DNA from: Paludibacteraceae bacterium
GTDB taxonomy: Bacteria > Bacteroidota > Bacteroidia > Bacteroidales > Paludibacteraceae
Direction of reading: 5' to 3'
Assembly: GCA_905233255.1 (NCBI GenBank)
Contig: CAJOCN010000002.1
Span: 13,476-77,475 of the forward strand
Length of the DNA stretch: 64,000 nt
This document shows, in pieces, positions 52,421 through 60,232 of this stretch. The notes under the pieces are model-generated. The model made no database searches, had not been told where the DNA came from, and saw only the letters and a list, made by a program, of their open reading frames with translations. Positions within the stretch are counted from its first letter, which is position 1; every line of letters starts with the position of its first letter. Made by a program: the position numbers and the translations under genes.

Positions 52421-54296
52421 TCGCGCCTTGCGCGTTATAAACCACGCCGTTGCGGATGATCAGCAGTACACCATCGCGGAGTATCTTTACTCCCTCCCTT
52501 GAGGGGAGGGTCGGGGAGAGGTTCTCAATTCCCTGTGTCGGCTCGAATGCTTGACCCTCGATCTTAACGCTCCTGAGACAGATATATTTGCTGTCCTTCA
52601 CTTCTCCGAGGTCATGCCACGGCAGGATACGTACATGCAGCGTCTCGCCGGCGGGGATAGTCAGGGTGGGAGTAATATCAGCGTGCTCCACTACACGGTT
52701 GACCATGTGCTGTCTCTCGGCAATGGTCTTCACACCGGTGAAACCGTCACCGAACCCGGTGTTGATATGGTAGCACATGGTGGATGTACCGTCGGCTCCA
52801 ATTGCTATCGAGATTTTGGTGATGCGGACTTCCATTGTAGCCGGTGCTGTAATGGCGAAATCCATATAGCGGCTCGCGTTCTCGTCAATCTCGCCTGCCG
52901 GCCATGGCGTTCTGGCGCTTCCGTCGGCGGAGTTATGGAAACGACCCAATGTCAAATCCGTCTCATCGCCGTCGGTGAAATAGTTCTTGCTACTGCTATT
53001 GTAATCGATATACGCCATGTTGTTCATTGAGAACGCTGCGCTGATCGGGCCTTCTACCACCGGCTCCGGCATCGGCTTGGCGTTCACTGTCCAAGTCGCG
53101 CTTACGGCACTACCGCCTGCCAAAGAGATTACGTTCGCTGTTACGGGTATGGACAGACTGTTGTCGCCGAAAGTAACTACGACGGAGTCTTTGTTCTCGC
53201 CTTCGTTCTCATAAATAGCGCGCACGTAGATCTTTTGGAACAAGGTGCTGCCGGCGTAATCCACGGTAGCCGTCTTCGCGTAGTTCTCTTTGTCTGTCGA
53301 GATCGTCAGCGCGCCTGTCGCATGAAGCGATACGGTGCCGCTTGCGGGCTCCAGACCAAATCCGGTCAGCAGGAACTCTTTGTTCTGCGCTACGCCGCTG
53401 TAGGTCTCTCCGATAGTGATGGCGGACGGGTTGGCGGTGATGGAAGTCGGGATATTGATATGTTCTGCCAAAATACCGGCGTCTTTCAGCATCTGTGCCG
53501 CCTGGCGTGCAATCAGGTTGCCTCCCATCGCATTCGTGTGCGTGTTATCTCCGTTGCAGAAAAGGAGCTGCGTGCACTGTTCCTCGCCGTACTCCAGGTA
53601 CATTTGGCGCGTCGCCTCCGTCAGGTCGATGAACGGCACGTTCTTCTCTGCCGCTACCACTTTCATGGCCTTCACATAACTCATCGTCGAGTCACCTGCC
53701 GGCAGACTCTGGTTCTCGTACAGCACGCCGTCCTCAATCTTGCTGAACTTGTCGCCCAAGTCGTGCTGACCGTTACGGCGGATGGTGTTGCCGTTGAAAT
53801 ATTTACGGCAGATGGGACCAACCAAAATCGGGTTGACGCCCAATGCCCGCGCCTCGTCGATAAACTTACGCAGGAACTCGCGGTAAGTCGTTTGCGGGTT
53901 CGTGCCGCGGGCGTCCGTCGGAGCCGGCAAACCCTTCGCCTGACAATATTCAGCGTACTCCAAGTTATCCATTCCGTTGGTCACGGTACCTTCGTCGTTG
54001 TGCGCAAACTGAATAATGAGGTAATCGCCCTGGCTCATCTGGTTCTTCACGCTTGGCCAATAAGCGTCTCCGGTGTAGAAACCGCGGGTGTCGGCACCCG
54101 ACTTGCCTCGGTTATTGACGGTCACGAAAGCGGGATCGAAGAATGAACCTAAGTACATTCCCCAGCCGCGCTTGTCGGTGGTGTTCTCATCGTATTCTGC
54201 CATCGTACTATCACCGATGGTGTGCACCTTGATGGCACTCATAGCAACCGGCATTCCCATTACCGCTGCCATCAAAATAGCTAAAATCTTTTTCAC
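52410..54296 (-). CDS. SGNH (CE12-like) pectin acetylesterase with T9SS sorting tail
   Basis: A 628-residue secreted protein (signal peptide 1-20). The SGNH domain matches rhamnogalacturonan acetylesterases: HTIGDSTMAEY with nucleophile Ser31, VNNRGKSGADTRGF, FAHND and the Asp-His pair in GDNTHTNAMG. Beta-sandwich domains follow (about 285-590). The end ILRDGVLLIIRNGVVYNAQGAIVK is a T9SS sorting tail. Between the last domain and the tail lies NLSPTLPSREG, coded by a GC palindrome. Probable function: removing acetyl groups from pectin, complementing the GH28 enzyme at 5940-7490. It is the first gene of its directon. Confidence 0.88.
   Translation of the reverse strand: MKKILAILMAAVMGMPVAMSAIKVHTIGDSTMAEYDENTTDKRGWGMYLGSFFDPAFVTVNNRGKSGADTRGFYTGDAYWPSVKNQMSQGDYLIIQFAHNDEGTVTNGMDNLEYAEYCQAKGLPAPTDARGTNPQTTYREFLRKFIDEARALGVNPILVGPICRKYFNGNTIRRNGQHDLGDKFSKIEDGVLYENQSLPAGDSTMSYVKAMKVVAAEKNVPFIDLTEATRQMYLEYGEEQCTQLLFCNGDNTHTNAMGGNLIARQAAQMLKDAGILAEHINIPTSITANPSAITIGETYSGVAQNKEFLLTGFGLEPASGTVSLHATGALTISTDKENYAKTATVDYAGSTLFQKIYVRAIYENEGENKDSVVVTFGDNSLSIPVTANVISLAGGSAVSATWTVNAKPMPEPVVEGPISAAFSMNNMAYIDYNSSSKNYFTDGDETDLTLGRFHNSADGSARTPWPAGEIDENASRYMDFAITAPATMEVRITKISIAIGADGTSTMCYHINTGFGDGFTGVKTIAERQHMVNRVVEHADITPTLTIPAGETLHVRILPWHDLGEVKDSKYICLRSVKIEGQAFEPTQGIENLSPTLPSREGVKILRDGVLLIIRNGVVYNAQGAIVK
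52490..52526. repeat. GC palindrome family, copy 15 (in CE12-like gene)
   Basis: CTCCCTTGAGGGGAG core, followed by GGTCGGGGAGAGGTTCTC; translated as ENLSPTLPSREGV, just before the sorting tail. Confidence 0.85.
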
Positions 54297-54373
54297 GTTA
54301 CTTTGAATATGGTTTTTGTTATTTTTGGTGTTGTTCGGGTGTGTCTGTTATGAAATAAATCATAACGAGCGCA

Positions 54374-54405
54374 CAAAGTTACTGCTTTTTTTCGACATAC
54401 GCAAG
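54374..54405 (-). promoter_or_regulatory. Promoter of the CE12-like/mla directon
   Basis: Minus strand: CTTGCGTATGTCG, AAAAAAAGCAG and the -7 box TAACTTTG (54381-54374). The leader is about 70 bases long. Confidence 0.85.
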
Positions 54406-54452
54406 CGTGCGCGCGTTTTTCTGCAAAAAAAACACTTTTTTGAAGCCGAAAA

Positions 54453-54484
54453 TTTGGATATATGAAAAATTTTGTGTATCTTTG
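54453..54484 (+). promoter_or_regulatory. Orphan promoter on the plus strand
   Basis: TTTG at 54453-54456, 20 bases, then TATCTTTG at 54477-54484. No plus-strand gene follows before 62317. Confidence 0.65.
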
Positions 54485-54550
54485 CAGTCGATTTCAAAAC
54501 CATCCGCCTATACATGGCGGATTCCCGAAATTCCCTTATTTTTTCCGAAA

Positions 54551-54607
54551 AATTAGTGCGTGATTAGTGCGTGATAAGTGCGAGATAAGTGCGTCGTAAG
54601 TGCGTCA
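54551..54607. repeat. Period-11 tandem, TTAGTGCGTGA
   Basis: Five units (TTAGTGCGTGA, TTAGTGCGTGA, TAAGTGCGAGA, TAAGTGCGTCG, TAAGTGCGTC). Confidence 0.88.
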
Positions 54608-54647
54608 TTTTCGGACTCATCACCACCTCATCGCCATCCCTCGCTAA

Positions 54648-54679
54648 CAAAAACAGCCCCGCATTGCTGCGGAGCTGCC
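54648..54679 (-). terminator. Terminator of the frameshifted secreted-protein gene
   Basis: On the minus strand CAGCTCCGCA-GCAA-TGCGGGGCTG is followed by TTTTTG. The single mismatch is a G-U pair only on this strand, supporting this orientation. Between it and the stop lies a second hairpin GTCCCG-TCTT-CGGGAC. Confidence 0.8.
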
Positions 54680-54730
54680 TGTGTCTTGTATTTTGTCCCG
54701 TCTTCGGGACAGACAACTTAGCGTCTATGC

Positions 54731-54757
54731 ATCGTGCATGGATGCACGATTTTTATA
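54731..54757 (+). terminator. Perfect hairpin with T run, plus orientation
   Basis: ATCGTGCAT-GG-ATGCACGAT with nine-base arms, then TTTTTAT on the plus strand. It directly follows the stop codon of the minus-strand gene, so it may also be an mRNA 3' structure. Confidence 0.55.
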
Positions 54758-56043
54758 GCCGTACACCCAGTACGTTGTACTTCTTGCCGTCTTTCTCAAT
54801 AACGATCATTCCGTTCTCCAGCGACTTAACAGCCTTTGCCTCTACTAGCTTCGCTCTCCTCGCCAAACCAGATTTTGATTTTCTGGATACGGATGTTGTT
54901 ATCATTTGTAACCTTAACCATGTGCTCAACGTTCTTTTTGCGCGGGTAAATTTCAAATATTTGATCCGGTTTGCAACTGGTTACTTCCTCGCTGACAGCC
55001 GTTTCACCTTGATAAATATTGAACGTTACACTACCAGAACCATTCTCTACTCCCATGATTACGATACGGGCAATTGCGTTGTCTGCGAAAACAGGGAGTA
55101 CCATATATGCATCCTTTTTGCCTAGCAAGATGTTATTGTTGGTATCATCATAGTAGTAACCATTGCCTGTCGGTCCGTACAGGCTAATGGTATAGTCTCC
55201 GGCGGTATATTCATTAAGACCCGTAGTCTTTTGGTTATTTACCTGCAGAGGAATTTGCCATTCGGTATTATCGGAGAAATCTAAAGTTACATCCGGGCCA
55301 TCTATAATAGTATAGCTGGCAGAAACAACCTCACTATCCTCCAAACCTTCTTTCATTGCCAAAGCTTTGATGGTGTGCTCGCCTACTTGATCCAGAACAA
55401 TAGCATTAGTATAAACAGCAGATTCCGCTGTCGGATCTGTACCATTAACGGTATAATAGATAGTAGCGCCCTCCGTCTTGCAAGTAAGAGCAATGCTCTG
55501 GGTGCCTTCGTATGTACCTTCAGCCAAAGAGAATTTCGGATCAGCTACTTTGGTCGCCGGAGCAGGAGTATAGGTAACCTCAACCGATTTGCAGTAAATA
55601 GCTTTTTTGGCTTTGTCGGCTTTATATACTTTTACGATAATTTCTCCACTACCCGAACCTGTGAAGGTATAGTCAGTCGCAGTTGCGGAAACGGCTACGC
55701 TAGTTTCCTCACCACTTGTGAACGCTGTTCCGCCAACGGAAACGCTAACATTTGCGGAGACATCAGCAGCAGCGCTGGCATTAACAACTACTTTCGTGAT
55801 AGTTCCTAAGATTGAACTTGTAGCAAGTTGAATGTAACCTACTGCGGCGTTACCAGTTCCATAATGGATACCTTTTGTATTGTCAAAGCTAGATTCGGTA
55901 CCATCAGATGTAACTGTCCACACTGCCTCGTCGTCAGCAGTACCAGAACCATTGCATGCTTTGGTGAAGGTCAGCGTGGATGTTTCTGCCATCATGCTGC
56001 CTGCAAAAAGCACGGCAGCGAAAAGAGAAAAAAGTTTTTTCAT
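54753..56043 (-). pseudogene. Secreted protein with T9SS tail, frameshifted near its end
   Basis: The main frame (54826-56043, 405 residues) has a signal peptide (1-19), a domain at about 20-155, a chitobiase-C-terminal-like module (ADPKFSLAEGTYEGTQSIALT...GATIYYTVNGTDPT, 168-247) and a C-terminal beta-domain. It ends abruptly as ...IWFGEESEASRGKGC. In another frame, directly alongside, lies VEAKAVKSLENGMIVIEKDG followed by KKYNVLGVRL and a stop at 54753: a T9SS sorting tail. Removing one base near 54845 (A in GAAGCTAGTAGAGG) joins them as EAVEAKAVKSLENG. The product without the tail should not be anchored by T9SS. It may be a real mutation, phase variation or a sequencing error. A possible attenuator lies in its leader. 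Confidence 0.75.
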
Positions 56044-56095
56044 AATGTTAATGTTTTTAGTTGTTATATAAATGTTAACTGGTTGATTATAAGCA

Positions 56096-56128
56096 CTATA
56101 AAAAGAAGAATAGGTTTGCCCCTATTCT
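56096..56128 (-). promoter_or_regulatory. Terminator-like hairpin in a 5' leader (possible attenuator)
   Basis: Minus strand: AGAATAGG-GGCAAA-CCTATTCT followed by TCTTTTTAT, lying between the promoter (56219-56250) and the ATG (56043). Confidence 0.55.
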
Positions 56129-56218
56129 CTTATCCGTTCACACTAATAGCCGTAGTATTGGCACCGAAAGTCTGCATCAGGAAAAAGTCCGATGCTATAA
56201 TATAACTATATCCGAGTG

Positions 56219-56250
56219 CAAAGGTACTGCTTTTTTTTGATATGTGCAAG
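56219..56250 (-). promoter_or_regulatory. Promoter of the frameshifted secreted-protein gene
   Basis: Minus strand: CTTGCACATATC, AAAAAAAAGCAG, then TACCTTTG (56226-56219). The leader is about 170 bases. Confidence 0.85.
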
Positions 56251-56288
56251 TAAAAAGTGTTTTTTTTCTTAAATCATGCCAATATATT

Positions 56289-57272
56289 TTATTTTTTGTG
56301 TGCGACAATGAAAAGTTGGGTGGAGTTGAATATATTCTGCCAGATGATATATGCAGCAGCGCCGAGAGAAGACATTGGATCCAGGAAAGTGTTCGCCATC
56401 CAAACACCGAGAGAAGTGTTCTTCTGACCAAACGCTTGTCCGGCAGTGATAGACGAGACTCCCGCCATCGTTTTAGGCGCTGCCGCAGGGTTGATCAGAA
56501 CGTCCTGATAGTCCGTCCCTTTGCTCGGCGCAGGAAGGTAATAACCGATCAGTTTGCCGAGCCCGAACTGAATCAAGCAGACAAAGAAAGAACATACTAA
56601 TAAAATGAGTATATTTGAAATTTGATATTTGAAATTTGAAATGGTAGTCTCCGTTACCACGGACGAGAGAACGACAATCGAAGCCACCCACAGATAGAAG
56701 GGAACGACCGCAATCTTTGTAGGCAGTACGAACTCCTTTTTCGTCCGCCATTTGTACGCGAGGCGCACCAGCCATGCGGCAAAGAAGGGCACCAATAGGA
56801 GCGGTGCCACGCGGCTGAGGATAAGCAGAAAAGCAGGCCAGAAACTCATGCCGGCAACCGGATTTATCAGCGGGAAAGTGGCGGGTACGATGATCGCCGT
56901 AGAGAAATTGGAGAGCAGCGTAAACGTGGTGAGGTTCTGGATCGAACCGCCTAACTTACCGGCGATGATCGGCGCTGCCGTTGCCGTGGGCATGATAAAA
57001 CACATGAGCAAGCCCTGCGCCAGAACTGTATTGTCCGTCAGGTATAAAATACCTGCGTAAGAGGCAAAAGCGAAGAGAAGCTGGGTGCCCAGTACGACCC
57101 AATGCCACTTGTGAAGACGCAGATCAAGCGGGTTGACCTTACAGAACGTGAAGAAAAGCATAAAGAAAATCAGCCAGGGAAGCGTGGGCTTCAGTGGCAG
57201 AAAGATCTTATATCCTACTGCTCCGATGACCATCGAGAGCCAGAGGGCGTTACTATCAAAGAATTTTTTCAT
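56289..57272 (-). CDS. Bile acid:sodium symporter (BASS) family-like transporter
   Basis: A 327-residue membrane protein with nine or ten hydrophobic segments. The overall pattern, including PTATAAPIIAGKLGGSIQNLTTFTLLSNFSTAIIVP and the late AGVSSITAGQAFG, recalls the sodium-dependent BASS/SBF group, in which two crossed helices hold Na+. A heptamer array codes for TTISNFKYQISN in the loop between helices near residue 208. It is the last gene of the gldD directon, 27 bases after the dihydrouridine synthase gene. The substrate is unknown and the family assignment is moderate. Confidence 0.62.
   Translation of the reverse strand: MKKFFDSNALWLSMVIGAVGYKIFLPLKPTLPWLIFFMLFFTFCKVNPLDLRLHKWHWVVLGTQLLFAFASYAGILYLTDNTVLAQGLLMCFIMPTATAAPIIAGKLGGSIQNLTTFTLLSNFSTAIIVPATFPLINPVAGMSFWPAFLLILSRVAPLLLVPFFAAWLVRLAYKWRTKKEFVLPTKIAVVPFYLWVASIVVLSSVVTETTISNFKYQISNILILLVCSFFVCLIQFGLGKLIGYYLPAPSKGTDYQDVLINPAAAPKTMAGVSSITAGQAFGQKNTSLGVWMANTFLDPMSSLGAAAYIIWQNIFNSTQLFIVAHKK
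56612..56642. repeat. Heptamer array, ATTTGAR family (in transporter gene)
   Basis: ATTTGAA, ATTTGAT, ATTTGAA, ATTTGAA, AT; translated as TISNFKYQISN. Confidence 0.9.
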
Positions 57273-57299
57273 TGTTGTTATCTGGTAGATCTACTTTAA

Positions 57300-58289
57300 C
57301 TAGTATAACTGGTTTATCTGGTTGTCACCCCATTGGGCGACGATGGAATCCATAATGGCGAAGACCTCTTCAACAGTGTCGGCGCGGAGAAGGGCGATGC
57401 GGGTCTGCTTGAAATCTGCGAGCCCCTTGAAAACCGGCGAAGCCGCAAAATGTCTGCGGGAATGGATGATCCCCTTCCGCTCGTCGTTGCCGCACCACTG
57501 GATGGAGGCAAGGACATGCTCTTTGAGCACATTTACCTTTTCTTCCATTGACCGCGGTGCGGGCAGTTCTTTCATTTCGGCGAAGAGCCATGGTGCGCCG
57601 AAGGTGGCTCTGCCGATCATGATGGCGTCCACGCCGTAGCGGTCGAAACACTCTTGTGCGCGAGCGGGCGTGCACACATCCCCGTTACCTATAATAGGTA
57701 TGTGCATGCGCGGGTTGTTCTTCACCTCGCCGATCAGCGTCCAGTCCGCCTCGCCGCGGTACATCTGCGAGCGTGTGCGGCCGTGGATGGCCAGTTCTTG
57801 AATACCGCAGTCTTGCAACCGCTCGGCGAGATCGACGATGAACGGCGTGCCGTCGCTCAGGTATAACGACGGTTCATCCCAGCCGAGGCGGGTTTTGGCG
57901 GTGACGGGCGTATGCACGGCGTTGACCACCGCGCGGGTGATCTCTAACATCTTCGGCACATCGCGCAGCAGTCCTGCCCCGGCACCTTTGCCGGCTACTT
58001 TCTTTACCGGGCAGCCGAAATTGATATCAATGAAATCGGGGTGCGCCTCTTCGACGATCCGTGCGGCGTCCGCCATGGCTTCGGGTTCGCGTCCGTAGAT
58101 CTGTATCGCCACGGGGCGCTCGGCATCGGAGATCGTCAGTTTGCGGGTGGTGGAGGCTATGTCGCGCACCAGTGCATCGGCATTGACGAACTCCGTATAG
58201 ACGCGATCTGCGCCGTAACGCTTGCACAGCGCCCTGAAGGCAGGGTCCGTCACATCCTCCATGGGAGCCAGATAGAGTTTATTTGCCAT
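57300..58289 (-). CDS. dusB: tRNA-dihydrouridine synthase
   Basis: A 329-residue FMN enzyme that reduces uridines in tRNA. LYLAPMEDVTDPAFRALCKRYGAD at the start, the catalytic Cys in NFGCPVKKVAGKGAGAGLLRD (about 92-112), HGRTRSQMYRGEADW and IPIIGNGDVCTPARAQE are diagnostic. The subtype (DusB-like) is inferred from the KKVAGKGAGAGLL sequence. The start overlaps the end of the HD-protein gene by 11 bases. Confidence 0.92.
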   Translation of the reverse strand: MANKLYLAPMEDVTDPAFRALCKRYGADRVYTEFVNADALVRDIASTTRKLTISDAERPVAIQIYGREPEAMADAARIVEEAHPDFIDINFGCPVKKVAGKGAGAGLLRDVPKMLEITRAVVNAVHTPVTAKTRLGWDEPSLYLSDGTPFIVDLAERLQDCGIQELAIHGRTRSQMYRGEADWTLIGEVKNNPRMHIPIIGNGDVCTPARAQECFDRYGVDAIMIGRATFGAPWLFAEMKELPAPRSMEEKVNVLKEHVLASIQWCGNDERKGIIHSRRHFAASPVFKGLADFKQTRIALLRADTVEEVFAIMDSIVAQWGDNQINQLY

Positions 58290-60195
58290 TATTCAGCGTG
58301 GGATAAGAGATGCGGTGATGGTTCATGGCGGTGAGGCGCGAGACAAAGACAAGCCGTATGTCCTCTACATCCTTGAAGGAGAGAGGGGTCTCAGCGAACT
58401 GACCGTCCGCAATCTGGGTGTCGATCATCTGGTTGACCGCCTTGGTGATAGATGCCTCGGAGTAATCGGTCAGACTGCGTGAACGCGCCTCGATAGCATC
58501 CGCCATCATCAGGATAGCACCCTCCTTCGTGGTGGGTTTGGAACCCGGGTAGCGGAAGAGCGATTGATCCACATTCTCGTCCGGGTGTGCGTTGCAGTAC
58601 GTGTTGTAGAAATAGCGCACAAGCGAAGTGCCATGGTGGGTGGTGATGAAATTGATGATGACCTCGGGCAGATGGTTCCTGCGGGCAATCTTCTCTCCCT
58701 CCGCTACGTGCGAAATAACCACCTGTGCCGCGTCACGCGGATCCATCTTCAGGAGCGGGTTCTCGGTGTCATTCTGGTTCTCCGTGAAGTATAGCGGGTC
58801 GGTGATTTTGCCGATATCATGATAGAGCGCTCCGGTGCGCACGAGCAGCGCGTTGGCGCCGATGGCTTTCGCCGCTTCGGCAGCGAGGTTGGAGACTTGC
58901 ATGGAGTGCTGGAACGTACCCGGCGCACGCTCTGCGAGGGTATGCAGCAGGTCCGAGTTGAGATCCGTGAGTTCCACCAGCGTGATAGAGGAGATGAAAC
59001 GGAAGAGTTTCTCGAACGTATAAATCAGTCCGTAGCAGCCGATGGTCAGCAGCGCGCAGATTACGAAATAGAGGTACATCCACGGATCAAGCGCCGACCA
59101 CGCACCCGCTTGGGCAAAAGTGATGGCGGTATAGGAAACCGTCTGCGCCAGCAGGATCCAACCGGCGGTCTGAACGAGCTGCGCACGGCGGGTCATGTCA
59201 TTGAGGGACGAGATAGCCACCATACCTACGACAATCTGGATAAAGAAGAACTCCACCGGCGCCGGCACCACAATGGAGGTGATCAGGATCGTCGTGAAAT
59301 GCAGGAAAAGGGCGGTGCGGGAGTCAAAGAACACGCGCGTTAATATAGGTACCCACGCGAAGGGAATCAGATAGACCGAGAGCCCGAATCGCAGCGCCAG
59401 ACAGGCTAACGCAATGACGATGAACATCTGGAGACAGAAGAACGAAACGGTGGCTGTCGAACGCAGGTACTGACGGCGGAAGACATACAGGTAAATGACG
59501 AAAAGACAGAGGAATAGGAGCACCAGAATCGTCTCGCCCATGATGGAGATCGTGCGTTGCTTGGTGCCCAGCGACTCGTCGTCATATGCCTTGCGGAGAG
59601 AGATCAGAATCTGGTATTTATTGGCGGTCACGATATCTCCGCGGTCGATGATCTTCTCGCCCTTCTGGACGAGTCCCTGGGTCGGAGAAAGGGTGGCTAA
59701 GAGCTTGGTCCGCATAGATGAGGTGAGGGCGGTGTCGAGCTCCAGGTTCATCGCACAGTCGTAACCGAAATGTTCGTAAGCGGACTTAGGCGTATAGACC
59801 TCGGAGAGCGGATAGATCTTGGAGGTACGGCCGTTGATGACCGAGATGCGGCTGAAATGCTCTGCGTCCAGCCACTCCCTGTCCTGCAGCGACATCACCA
59901 GTACCTGTCTCTGCGCGCCGCGGATAAATTTATAACTGGGCACAAACGTAGAGAGAAGTTGGGCCTGCTCCCGCTGCAGCTGCTCGTCGGTCTTGTAGAT
60001 CGGGAAGTCAAAATCGGCAGTGAGAGCGTTGTACCCCCACGGTTTCTCCAGTTCAAAATGGTAGCGGAAAGCATTGCTGTACCGCGGGAAAATGAGCACA
60101 ATGATGGCTGCCAGAATAACAAAGAGGCTCAGCCGGAAGATGGTTTTGGCATTCTCGGTCTGCGGGATTTTAGATTTCAGTTGATCGATATTCAT
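58279..60195 (-). CDS. HD-domain 7TM protein, PgpH-type cyclic-di-AMP phosphodiesterase
   Basis: A 638-residue protein of the 7TMR-HD family: one membrane helix (about 22-42), an extracytoplasmic 7TMR-HDED domain (60-205), seven membrane helices (about 215-395) and a C-terminal HD domain. GTFQHSMQVSNLAAEAA, GALYHDIGKI and HVAEGEKIARRNHLP...TTHHGTSLV supply the metal-binding His and Asp residues. Characterised relatives (PgpH) hydrolyse c-di-AMP, so a role in that signalling pathway is expected. The full domain set is present. Gap of 28 bases to the fusion gene upstream. Confidence 0.9.
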   Translation of the reverse strand: MNIDQLKSKIPQTENAKTIFRLSLFVILAAIIVLIFPRYSNAFRYHFELEKPWGYNALTADFDFPIYKTDEQLQREQAQLLSTFVPSYKFIRGAQRQVLVMSLQDREWLDAEHFSRISVINGRTSKIYPLSEVYTPKSAYEHFGYDCAMNLELDTALTSSMRTKLLATLSPTQGLVQKGEKIIDRGDIVTANKYQILISLRKAYDDESLGTKQRTISIMGETILVLLFLCLFVIYLYVFRRQYLRSTATVSFFCLQMFIVIALACLALRFGLSVYLIPFAWVPILTRVFFDSRTALFLHFTTILITSIVVPAPVEFFFIQIVVGMVAISSLNDMTRRAQLVQTAGWILLAQTVSYTAITFAQAGAWSALDPWMYLYFVICALLTIGCYGLIYTFEKLFRFISSITLVELTDLNSDLLHTLAERAPGTFQHSMQVSNLAAEAAKAIGANALLVRTGALYHDIGKITDPLYFTENQNDTENPLLKMDPRDAAQVVISHVAEGEKIARRNHLPEVIINFITTHHGTSLVRYFYNTYCNAHPDENVDQSLFRYPGSKPTTKEGAILMMADAIEARSRSLTDYSEASITKAVNQMIDTQIADGQFAETPLSFKDVEDIRLVFVSRLTAMNHHRISYPTLNNGK

Positions 60196-60232
60196 GTTGT
60201 TATGTCGTTATATCGTTATGTCGTCAAGACGA
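60196..60232. repeat. Octamer array, GTTATGTC family
   Basis: GTTATGTC, GTTATATC, GTTATGTC, GTCAAGAC in the gap between the HD gene and the fusion gene. Confidence 0.85.

Larger units (their letters stand above)
54490..54757 (+). ncRNA. Candidate small or antisense RNA
   Basis: A transcript from the orphan promoter would start near 54490, pass a hairpin ATCCGCC-(7)-GGCGGAT (54502-54522), an 11-base tandem array and two more hairpins, and could end at ATCGTGCATGGATGCACGAT plus TTTTTAT (54731-54757). It would then be about 265 bases and cover the 3' end of the facing gene. Apart from this, the 54297-54752 region has no gene. Confidence 0.35.

Noticed and set aside
54589..55125. A plus-strand gene behind the orphan promoter
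   Set aside because: It lies mostly antisense to the cargo gene and has no family-like features; an RNA is a better guess.
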